In this document: positions 40,392 to 52,100 of the stretch, piece after piece
How positions within the stretch are numbered: position 1 is the first letter of the stretch
Layout of the letters: every line of letters begins with the position of its first letter
From: Mercurialis annua
Taxonomy: Eukaryota; Streptophyta; Magnoliopsida; Malpighiales; Euphorbiaceae
NCBI RefSeq assembly: GCF_937616625.2
Contig: NC_065576.1
Coordinates: 25,280,628 to 25,344,627 of the forward strand
DNA: 64,000 nucleotides
Direction of reading: 5' to 3'
Made by a program: the position numbers and the translations under genes
Notes under the pieces: generated by a model
The model's database searches: none
What the model saw: the letters and a program-made list of their open reading frames with translations, nothing else
What the model was told of the DNA's origin: nothing

Positions 40392-43300
40392 CTCCAAGTG
40401 CGCGTTAAAAGTGCTGCTAGATTAGTATGTCACGTCACAAGTCTCTTTAACGCGTCGTTCTGATTACCTATGCATGGTTTCATTATATTAAGCAAAGTGT
40501 GCGTGAAAATTGGCGCTAGATTAGTATGTCGCTTCTCAAGTCTCTTTAACGCGTCGTTCCGATTACCTAAGCATGGTTAGGTTATATTACGCAAAGAGTA
40601 CGAGAACAGTGACGCTATATTAGTATGCCGCGTCACAAGTCTCTCTAACGCGTCATTCTGATTAGCTACGCATGGATAGGTTATATTACGAAAAGTGTGT
40701 GTGAAAAGTAATGCTAGATTTGTAAATTGCGTCACAACTCTCTCTAACGCGTCATTCTGATTACCTAAGTATGGTTAGGTTCTATTACGCAAAGTGTGGT
40801 GGAAAAGTGACGGTAGATTATTAAGCCGCGTCTTAAGTCTCTTTAACGCGTCGTTCCGATTACCTAAGCATGGTTATGTTACATTGCGCAAAGTGTGCAT
40901 GAAAAGTGACACTAGATTAGCATGTCACTTCTCAAGTCTCTTTAACGTGTCGTCCCGATTACATAAGTATGGTTGGGTTATTTTACGCAAAGTATGCATG
41001 GAAAGTATTGCTAGATTAGTATATCGCATCTCAAGTCTCTTTAACACGTCGTTCCGATTACCTCAGCATCGTTATGTTATATTACGCAAAGTGTCCGTGA
41101 AAAGTGACGCTAGATTAGTATGTCGCGTCTCAAGTCTCTTTAATGCGTCGTTTATATCGCCTCACAACTTTCTCTATCACGTCGTTCCAATTACCAAAGC
41201 ATGGTTAGGTTATATTACGCAGAGTGTGAATTAAAAATTACAATTGATTAAAATGTCGCGTCGCAAGTCTATTTAACGCGTCGTTACGATTACAATGCTT
41301 ATCTCGCGTCACAAGTCTGTCTAACGCGTCGTTTCGATTTCCTAATAGGGTTAGGTTATTGTACGCAAAGTGTGTGTGAAAAGTACCAGTAGATTAGAAT
41401 GTCGTGTCTCAAGCCTCTTTAACGCGTCGTTCCGATTACCTAAGCATGGTTAGGTTATATTACGCAAAGTGTATGTGAAAAGTGACAATAGATTAGCATG
41501 TTGCGTCTCAAGTTTATTTAACGCGTCGTTCCGATTACCTAAGCATGGTTTCTATTATAGTACGAAAAGTGTGCATGATATGTCGCGTCTCAATTATCTT
41601 TATCGCGTTATTCCTATTACCTAAGCATGGTTAGGTTATATTACGGAAAGCGTGAGTGAAAAGTGACGATAGATTAGTATGTTGCGTCTCAAGTCTCTTT
41701 AACGCGTCGTTCCGATTATCAATGCATGGTTAAGTTATATTATGCAAAGTGTACGTGAAAAGTGACCCTAGAATAGTATGTCGCGTCTAAAGTCTCTTTA
41801 ACTCGTCGTTCCGATTACCTAAGCGTGGTTAGGTTATATTAAACAAAGTGTGCGTAAAATGCGACTCAAGAATCGTATGGCGTGTTTCAAGTCTCTTTAA
41901 CGCGTCGTTTCAATTACCATGCTTATGTCGAGTTACAAGTCTTTCTTACGCGTCGTTCCGATTACCTAAGCATGGTTAGGTACACAAATTGTGCGTGAAA
42001 AATGACAATAGATTAGTATGGCGCGTCTCAAGACTATTTAACGTGTTGTTCCTATTACCTAAGCATGGTTAGGTTATATTACGCAGGGTGTGCGTAAAAA
42101 GTGACGCTAGATTAGTATGTCGCGTCTCAAGGCTCTTTAATGCGTCGTTCCGATTAACTAAGCATGGTTAGGTTATATTACGCAATGTTTGCGTGAAAAG
42201 TGACGCTAGATTAGTATGTCGTGTCTCAAGTCTCTTTAACGCGTCGTTTCAATTACCATGCTTATGTCTCGTCACCAGTCTCTCTAACGCGTCGTTCCGA
42301 TTACCTAAGCATGGTTAGTTTATAGTACGCAAAGTGCGCGTGAAAAGGATCAATAGATTAGTATGTCGCGTCTCAAGTCTCTTTAACGCGTCGTTCCGAT
42401 TACCTAAGCATGGTTAGGTTATATTACGCAAAGTGTGCATGATAAATGACGATAGTCTCAAGCCTATTTAACGCGTCCTTCCGATTACCTAAGCATGCTT
42501 ATTGTATATTACGCAAAGTGTGCGTGAAAAGTGACGTAGATTAGTATGTCACCTCTCAATTCTCTTTTCCATGTTATTCCGATTACCTAAGCATGGTTAA
42601 GGTTATATTACGCAAAGTGTGCGTGAAAAGTGACGCTAGATTAGTATGTCGCGTCTCAAGTCTGTCTAACGAGTCGTTCCGATTACCTAAGAATGGTTAG
42701 GTTATATTAGGAAAAGTAAGCGTGAATAGTGACGCTGGATTAGTATGTCGCGTCCAAGTCTCTTTAACGCGTCGTATCAATGTTGCTTATGTCGCGTTTG
42801 AAGTCTCTCTAACGCCTCGTTCTGATTACCTAAGCATGGTTAGGTTATATTACGCAAAGTGTGCGTGAAAAGTGAGGCTAGATTAGTATGTAGTGTCTCA
42901 AGTCTATTTAACGTATGGTTCCGATTACATAAGCATCGTTTGGTTATATTACGCAAAGTTTGCGTGAAAAGTGATGCTAGATTAGTATGACGCATCTCCA
43001 TTCTCTTCAACGCATTGTTTCGATTACCTAAGCATGGTTAGGTTATATTACGCAAAGCGTGCGTCAAAAGTGACGATAGATTAGTAAGTCGCGCCTCAAG
43101 TTTGTTTAACGCGTTGTTCCGATTACCTAAGCATGGTTAGGTTATATTAGGGAAAGTGTGCGTGAAAAGTGACGCTAGATAAGTAAGTCGCGTCTCAAGT
43201 CTCTTTAACGCGTCGTCCCGATTACTTAAGGATGGTTATGCAAACTGTGTGTAAACAGTGACGCTAGATTAGTATGGCGCGTCTCAAGTTTATTTAACGC

Positions 43301-43800
43301 GTTGTTTCGATTACCAAGCTTATGTCGCGTCACAAGTCTCTCTAACACGTCGTTCTGATTACCTAAGCATGGTTAGGTTATATTACGCAAAGTGTGCGTG
43401 AAAAATGACAATTGGTTAGGATGTCGCGTTTCAAGTCTATTTAACGCGTCGTTCCAATTACCTAAGCATGGTTAGGTTATATTACTCAAGGTGTGCGTAA
43501 AACGTGACGCTAGATTAATTTGTCGCGTCTCAATTCTCAATAACTCATCGTTCCGATTGCCTAAGCATGGTTAGGTTATATTACACAAAGTTTGCGTGGA
43601 AAGTGATGCTATATTCGTATGTCGCGTCTCAAGTGTCCGTAACGCTTCTTTTCGATTACCATGCTTATGTCGCGTCACAAATTTCTCTAACGCGTCGTTC
43701 CGATTGCCTAAGCATGGTTAGGTTATAGTACACAAAGCGTGCATGAAAAGGATCAATAGATTAGTATGTCGCGTTACAAGTCTCTTTAACGCGCCGTTCC
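40392..43800 (+). repeat. Type D block, right arm
   Basis: Monomers are mixed and close to consensus, with no obvious short-range order. Scattered short units lie at about 41292, 41918, 42258 and 43665. The GGATCAATAG variant appears at 42348 and 43750. It precedes a type B segment, the same D-to-B order seen when the left arm is read on its own strand. Confidence 0.5.
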
Positions 43801-43801
43801 G

Positions 43802-46043
43802 ACTACCTAAGCATTGTTAGGTTATTTTACGCAAGGTGTGCGTCAAAAGTGACGCTCGATTAAAATGTCACGTCTCACGGCTCTTTAATGCGTCGTTCCG
43901 ATTACCTAAGCATGGTTAGGTCATATTATGCAAAGTTTGCGTAAAAAGTGACGCTAGATTAGTATATTGTGTCTCAAGTCTCTTTTACGCATCATTTCGA
44001 TTACCATGCTTAGGTCACGTCACACGTCTCTCTAACGCGTCGTTCCGATTAAATATGTAGGGTTAGGTTATATTACGCAAGTGTGCGTGAAAAGTGACGT
44101 TAGACATACTCTTTAACGCGTCGTTTCGATTATATAGGCATGGTTTGGTTATATTACGCAAAGTGTGCGTAAAAAGTGACGCTAGATTAGTATGATACCA
44201 AGTCTCTTAAAAGCGTCGTTTTGATTACCATTCTTATCTCGGGTCACAATTCTCTTCAACACGTTGTTCCGATTACCTATGCATGGTTAGGTTATATTAC
44301 GCAAAGTTTGCGTGAAAAGTGACATTAGATCAGTATGTCGCGTCTCAAGTCACTCTAACGCGTCGTTTCAATTTCCTTAGCATGGTTACGTTATATTACG
44401 CAAAGTGTGCGTGAAAAGTGACACTAGATTAATATGGCGCGTCGCAAGTCTTTTTAACGTGTCGTTTCGATTACCATGCTTATGTCGCGTCAGAAGTCCC
44501 TCCTAACGCGTCGTTCCGATTAACTAAGCATGGTTAGGTTATATTACGCAAAGTGTGCGTGAAAAATGACAATATATTGTATGTCGCGACTCAAGTCCAT
44601 TTAACGAGTCGTTCCAATTACTTAAGCATAGTTAGGTTATATTACGCAAAGTGTGCGTGAAAAATGACAATAGATTAGTATGTCGCGTCTTAAGTCTATC
44701 TAACTCGTCGTTCTGATTACTTTAGCGTGGTTAGGTTATATTATGCAATGTATACGTGAAAAGTGATGCTAGATTAGTATGTCGCGTCTCAAGTCTCTTT
44801 AGCGCGTCGTTTTGATTACCATGCTTATGTCGCGTCACAAGTCTCTCTAATGGGTAGTTCCTATTACCAAAGAATGGTTAGGTTATATTACGCAGGGTGT
44901 GCGTGAAAATTAATAATTGATTAGTATGTCGCGTCTCAAGTCTCTTTAACGCGTCGTTCTGATTACCCAAGAGTGGTTAGGTTATATTACGTAAAGTGTG
45001 CGAGAAAAGTAATGCTAGATTAGTATGTCGAGTCTCCAGTTCCTTTAACGCGTCGTTCCGATTAGCTAAGCTTGGTTAGGTTATATTAACAAGGTGTGCG
45101 TGAAAAGTTACGCTAGATTAGAATGTCCCGTCTCAAGGCTCTTTAATGCATCATTCCGATTACCTAAGGGCGGTTGTTATATTATGCAAAGTTTGCGTGA
45201 AAAGTGACATAGTATGTCGCGTCTCAAGTCTCTTTAACGCGTCGTTTCGATTACCATGCTTATGTCGCGTCACAAGTCTCTCTAACGCGTTGTTCTGATT
45301 ACTTGAGCATGGTTAGCTTATAATACGCAAAGTGTGCGTGAAAAGAAACAATAGATTAGTATGTCGCGGCCCAAGTCTCTTTATAGCGTCATTCCGATTA
45401 ACTAAGCATGGTTAGGTTATATTATGAAAGTGTGCGTGAAAAGTGACAATAGTATGTCGCATCTCAAGTCTATTTAACGCGTCGTTCCGACTACCTAAGC
45501 ATGGTCAGGTTATATTTCGCAGAGTGTGCGTGAAAAGTAACATTAGATTAATATGTTGCGTCTCAAATCTCACTAACGCGTCATTCCGATTACCTAAGCA
45601 TGGTTAGGTTATTTACGCAAAGCCTGCGTGAAAAGTGACGCTAGATTAGTATGTCACGTCTCGGGTTTGTTTAACGCGTCATTCCGATTACCTAAGCATG
45701 GTTAGGTTATATTAAGCAAAGTGTTCGTGAAAAGTGACGCTAGATTAGTATGTCCCGTCTCATGTCTCTTTAACGCGTCGTTCCGATTACCTAAGAATGG
45801 TTAGGTTATGTTACGCAAAGTGTGCGTAAAAAGTGACGCTAGATTAGTATGGCCCGTCTCAAGTCTCTTTGAAGCGTCGTTTCGATTACCAAGCTTAAGT
45901 CGCGTCATAAGTCTCTTTAACGCGTTATGCCGATTACCTAAGCATGGTTAGGTTATATTACTTAAAGTGTGCCTAAAAAATGACAATAGATTAGTATGTC
46001 GCCTGTCAAGTCTATTTAACGCGTCGATCCGATTACCTAAGCA
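43802..46043 (+). repeat. Type B block 3 = 2.24-kb segmental duplication, copy 2
   Basis: Colinear with 35,040-37,281 at a steady offset of 8761-8762 bp. At 46,043 the match ends abruptly: AAGCA is followed by GCATGTTGCATCTTAAG of type C, whereas copy 1 continues AAGCATGGTTAGG. Small differences are scattered, including a deletion near 44195 (GATACCAAGTC). Confidence 0.85.
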
Positions 46044-47100
46044 GCATGTTGCATCTTAAGTCTCTTTAACGCGTCGTTGCGGTTACCTAAGTATAATTCG
46101 GTTATATTACGCAAAGTGTGCGTTAAAAGTGACGCTAGATTAGTATGTCGCGTCTCAAGTCTCTTTAACGCGTCGTTCCGATTACCTAAGCATTGTTAGG
46201 TTATATTACGCTAAGTGTGCGTTAAATGTGACGCGAGATACAAGTCTCTTTAACGCGTCGTTACGGTTACCTAAGCATGGTTAGATTATAGTACGCAAAG
46301 TTTGCGTGAAAGGAGATTAGTATGTAGCGTCTCAAATCTCTTTAACGCATCGTTCCGATTATCTAAGCATGGCTAGGTTATATTACGCGAAGTGTGCGTG
46401 AAAAGTGACGCTATATAAGTGTGTCGTGTCACAAGACTCTTTAACGCGTCGTTCTTATTACCTAAGCATGGCTAGGTTATATTACGCAAAGTGTGCATTA
46501 AAAATGAGGCTAGATTAGTATGTCGCGTCACAAGTCTCTTTAACGCGTCGTTCTGATTACCTAAGCATGGCTAGGTTATATTACGCAAAGTGTGCATTAA
46601 AAGTGAGGCTAGATTAGTATGTCGCGTCACAAGTCTCTTTAACACGTCGTTCCAATTACTATGAATGGTTAGATTATATTATGCAAAGTGTGCGTGAATA
46701 GCGACGCTATATAGTTATGTCGTGTCACAAGTCTCGTTAACGCGTCGTTTCAATTACCTATGCATAGTTAGGTTATACTACGCAAAGTGTGCGTCAAAAG
46801 TGACGCTATATATGTCGCATCTAAATTTTCTTTAACGCGTCGTTCCAATTACCTAAGCATGGTTAGGATGCTTAAAAAGTGATGCAATTTAAGTATGTCG
46901 CATCACAAGTCTCTGTAACGCATCGTTCCGATTACCTAAGCATGGTTAGGTTATATTACGCAAAGTGTGCGTTAAAAGTGACACTTGAATTGTATGTCGC
47001 GTCACAAGTCTCTTTAACGCGTCGTTCCGATTACCTATGCATGGTTAGGTTATTTTATGCAAAGTGTGCGTGAATAGAGTCGCTATATAAGTATGTCGCA
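46044..47100 (+). repeat. Type C block 2, right arm (short)
   Basis: Begins mid-monomer at the breakpoint with GCATGTTGCATCTTAAG and the GTATAATTCGG variant at 46091. It carries GACGCTATATAAG-type monomers and lacks short units. It contains a near-duplicate monomer pair around 46,460-46,640 (CATGGCTAGG with GTGTGCATTAAAA). It ends in the TCTTATTAAATCGTCG transition. Confidence 0.65.
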
Positions 47101-49150
47101 TCTCAAGTCTTATTAAATCGTCGTTCCGATTACCATGATTATCTCGCGTCACAAGTCTCTTTAACGCGTCGTTCCGATTACCTCTAAGCATGGTAATATT
47201 ACGCACAGTGTCCTTGAAAAGTGACTTTAGATCAGTATGTCGCGTCTCAAGTCTCTCTAACGCGTCGTTCCGATTTCCTAAGCATGGTCAGGTTATATTA
47301 CGCAAAATGTGCGTGAAAAGTGAAACTAGATTAGTATGGGCGTCTCAAGTCTCTCTAGCGCTTCGTTCCAATTTCCTTAGCATGGTTAGGGTATATTATG
47401 CAAAGTGTGCGTAGAAAGTGACGCTAGATTAATACGGCGCGTCTAATGTCTTTTTAACGCATCGTTCCGATTACCTAAGCATGGTTAGGTTATATCACGC
47501 AGAGTGTGCAAGAAAATGACAATAGATTATAGTATGTCGCGTCTTAAGTGCATTTAACGCGTCGTTCCAATTACTTAAGCATGGTTAGGTAATATTACGC
47601 CAAGTGTGCGTGAAAAATGATAATAGATTAGTATGTCGCATCTTAGGTCAATCTAACTCATCGTTCCGATTACCTAAGCATTGTTAGGCTATAATATGCA
47701 ATGTGTACGTGAAAAGTGACACTAGATTATCACGTCTCAAGTCTCTTTAACGCGTCGTTTTGATTACCATGCTTATGTCACGTCACAAGTCTCTCTAACG
47801 GGACTTTCCGATTACCTAAGAATGGTTAGGTTATGTTACGCACAGTGTGCGTGAAAAGTAACAATAGATTAGTATGTCGCATCTCAAGTCTCTTTAACGC
47901 ATCGTTCCGATTACCCAAGAATGGTTAGGTTATATTACGCAAGGTGTGCGTGAAATGTGATGCTAGATTAGAATGTCCCGTCTCAAGGCTCTTTTATGCG
48001 TCGTTCCGATTTCCTAAGCATGGTTATGTTATATTATGCAAATTGTGAGTGAAAAGTGAAACTAGATTAGTATGGGCGTCTCAAGTCTCTCTAACGCGTC
48101 ATTCCGATTTTCTGAAGTATGGTTACGTTTTATTACGCAAAGTGTGCGTACAAAGTGACGCTAGATTAATATGGCATGTCTTAAGTCTTTTTAACGCGTC
48201 TTTTCAATTACCATGCTTATGTCGCGTCAGAAGTCTCTCTAACACATCTTTCTGATTACCTAAGCATGGTTAGGTTATATTACAAAAACGGTGCGTGAAA
48301 AATGACAATAGATTAGTATGTCGCGTCTCAAGTCCATTTAACGCGTCGTTCCAATTACTTAAGCATGGTTAGGTAATATTACGCAATGTGTGCGTGAAAA
48401 ATGACAATAGATTAGTATATCACGTCTTAGGTCAATCTAACTCGTCGTTTCAATTACCTAAGCATGGTTAGGTTTTGTTATGCAATGTGTACGTGAAAAT
48501 TGACACTAGATATCGCGTCTCAAGTCTCATTAACGCGTCGTTTTGATTACCATGCTTATGTCGCGTCACAAGTCTCTCTAACGGGTCATTCCGATTACCT
48601 AAGAATGGTTAGGTTATATTACGCAAAGCGTGCGTGAAAAGTAAAAATAGATTAGTATATCGCGTCTCAAGTCTCTTTAACGCGTCGTTCCGATTACCCA
48701 AGAATGGTTAGGTTATATTGCGCAAAGTGTGCGAGAAAAGTAATGCTAGACTAGTATATCGCGTCTCCAGTCTCTTTAACACGTCGTTCCGATTACCTAA
48801 GCATGGTTACGTTATATTACGCAAGGTGTGCGTGAAAGGTGACGCTAGATTAGTATGTCGCGTCTCAAGGCTCTTTAATGCATCGTTCTGATACCTAATC
48901 ATGGTTGTTATATTATGCAAAGTTTGCGTGAAAAGTGATGCTAGATTAGTATGTCGCGTCTCAAGTATCTTTAACACGTCGTTTTGATTACCATGCTTAT
49001 GTCGCGTCACAAGTCTCTCTAACGCGTCGTTCCGATTACTTTAAGCATGGTTAGATTATAGTACGCAAAGTGTGCGTGAAAAGTAACAATAGATTAGTAT
49101 GTCGCATCTGAAGTCTCTTTAACGCGTCGTTACGATTACCCAAGCATGGT
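47100..49150 (+). repeat. Type A block 3, right arm
   Basis: Opening marker TCCTTGAAAAGTGACTTTAG at 47211. Short units at 48212 and 48552 are 340 bp apart. The variant series matches 14.8-17.9 kb and 60.9-62.6 kb, ending with the monomer whose ATACCTAATCATGG lacks the preceding GATT (about 48890). Confidence 0.65.
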
Positions 49151-52100
49151 TAGGTTATATTACGCAAAGTGTGCGTGAAAAGTGACTAGATTAGTTTGTC
49201 GCATCTCAAGTCTATTGAACGCGTCGTTCCGATTACATAAGCATGGTTAGGTAATATTACGCAAAAGGTGCGTGAAAAGTGACGCGAGATTAGTATGTCG
49301 CGCCTCAAATCTCTTTAACGCGTTGTTCCGATTACCTAAGCATGGCTTGGTTATTTACGAAAAGCGTGTGTCAAAAGTGACGCTAGATTATTATGTCGCG
49401 TCTCAAGTGTGTTTAACGTGTCGATCGGATTACCTAAGCATGGCTAGGTTATATTACACAAAGTGTGCGTGAAAAATAACAATAGATTAGTATGTCGCAT
49501 CTCAAGTCTATTTACGCGTTCGTTCAGATTACTTAAGCATGGTTAGGTTATGCGTGAAAAAAGACAATTGATAAGTATGTCGCGTCTTAAGTCTATCTAA
49601 CGCGTCGTTCTGATTCCCTAAGCCTTGTTAGGTTATTTTACGCAAGGTGTGCGTGAAAAGTGACGCTAGATTAGTATGTCATGTCTCAAGTCTCTTTAGC
49701 ACATCATTTCGATTTGCGTCGTCCCGTTTACCTAAGCAGGGTTAGGTTATATTACGCAAAGTGTGCGTGAAAAGTGACGCTAGAATAGTATGTCCAATCT
49801 CAAGTCTTTTTAACGCGTCGTTTCGATTATCTATGCATGGTTAGGTTATATTACGCAAAGTGTGTGTTAGTATGATTCGTCTCAAGTCTCTTTAAAGCGT
49901 CGTTTCGATTACCATGCTTATCTCGCGTCACAAGTCTCTTTAATGCGTTGTTCTGATTACCTAAACTTGGTTAGGTTATATTACGCAAAGTTTGCGTGAA
50001 AAGTGACGTTAAATCAGTATGTCGCATCTAATGTCTCTCTAACGCGTCGTTTCAATTTTCTAAGCATGGTTATATTACGTAAAGTATGCGTGAAAAGCGA
50101 CACCAGAGTAGTATGTCGCGTCTCAAGTCTCTCTAACGCGTCGTTCCAATTTCCTAAGTATTGTTTGGTTATATTACGCAAAGTGTGCGTAAAAAGTGAC
50201 GCTAGATTAATATGACGCGTCTCAAGTATTTTTAACGCGTCGTTTCGATTACCATGCTTATGTCGCATCACAAGTCTCACTAACGCGTCGTTCCGATTAC
50301 CAAAGTGTGCGTGAAAAATGACAATAGATTAGTATGTTGCGACTCAAGTCCATTTAAAGAGTCGTTCCAATTACTTAAGCATGGTTAGGTTATATTACGC
50401 AAAGTTTGCGTGAAAAATGACAACTGATTAGTATGTCGCAACTTAAGTCTATCTAACTCGTCGTTCCGATTACCTTAGCATGGTTAGGTTATATTACGCA
50501 AAGTGTGCGTGAAAAGTAACAATAGATTAGTATGTCGCGTCTGAAGTCTCTTTAACGCGTCGTTACGATTACCCAAGCATGGTTAGGTTATATTACGCAA
50601 AGTGTGCGTGAAAAGTGACTAGATTAGTTTGTCGCATCTCAAGTCTATTAAACGCGTCGTTCCGATTACCTAAGCATGGTTAGGTTATATTACGCAAAGG
50701 GTGCGTGAAAAGTGACGCAAGATTAGTATGTCGCGTCTCAAATCTCATTAACGCGTTGTTCCGATTACCTAAGCATGGTTAGGTTATTCATGCAAAGCGT
50801 GTGTCAAAAGTGACGCTAGATTATTATGACGCGTCTCAAATATGTTTAACGTGTCGATCGGATTACCTAAGCATGGCTAGGTTATATTACACAAAGTGTG
50901 AGTGAAAAGTGACGCTAGATTAGTATGTCGCGTCTCAAGTCTCTTTAACGCGTCGTTCCGACTACCTAATCATGGTTAGGTTATATTACGCAAAGTGTGC
51001 GTAAAAAGTGACGCTAGATTAGTATGGCGCATCTCAAGTCTATTTACGCGTCGTTCAGATTACTTAAGCATGGTTAGGTTGTGCGTGAAAAAAGACAATT
51101 GATATGTATGTCGCGTCTTAAGTCTATCTAACGCGTCGTTCTGATTACCTAAGCCTTGTTAGGTTATTTTACGCAAGGTGTGCGTGAAAAGTGACGCTAG
51201 ATTAGTATGTCGTGTCTCAAGTCTCTTTAACGCATCATTTAGATTACTATGCTTAGGTCGTGTCACACGTCTCTCTAACGCGTCGTTTCGTTTATCTAAA
51301 CAGGGTTAGGTTATATTACGCAAAGTGTGCGTGAAAAGTGACGGTAGAATAGTATGTCCAATCTCAAGTCTCTTTAACGCGTCGTTTCGATTATCTTAGC
51401 ATGGTTAGGTTATATTACGCAAAGTGTGTGTTAGCATGATTCGTCTCAAGTCTCTTTAAAGCGTCGTTTCGATTATAATGCTTATCTCGCAGCACAAGTC
51501 TCTTTAACGCGTTGTTCCGATTACCTATGCATGGTTAGTTATATTACGCAAAGTTTCCGTGAAAAGTGACATTAAATCAGCATGTCGCGTCTATTGTCTC
51601 TCTAACGCGTTGTTTCAATTTCCTAAGCATGGTTAGGTTATATTACGTAAAGTGTGCGTGAAAAGTGACACTAGAGTATAGTATGTCGCGTCTCAAGTCT
51701 CTCTAACGCGTCGTTTTGATTTTCAAAGCATGGTTAGGTTATATTACGCAAAGTGTGCGTAAAAAGTGACGCTAGATTAATATGGCGCGTCTCTAGTCTT
51801 TTTAACGCGTCGATTCGATTACCATGCTTATGTCGCATCACAAGTCTCTCTAACGCGTCGTTCCGATTACCAAAGTGTGCGTAAAAAATAAAAATAGATT
51901 CGTATGTTACGACTCAAGTCCATTTAAAGAGTCGTTCCAATTACTTAAGCATGGTTAGGTTATATTACGCAAAGTTTGCGTGAAAAATGACAATAGATTA
52001 GTATGTCGCGACTTAAGTCTATCTAACTCGTCGTTCCGATTACCTTAACATGGTAAGGTTATATTATGCAATGTGTACGTGAAAAGTGATGCTAGATTAG

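Noticed and set aside
40794..41234. Longest open reading frames (146 codons here; 60-90 codons at about 794-1063, 4656-4916 and 50014-50280) as possible genes
   Set aside because: Each is a translation of two to five satellite monomers, follows the orientation of the arm or its complement, starts at an arbitrary ATG and is broken by random indels. No domain, signal or start context is seen.
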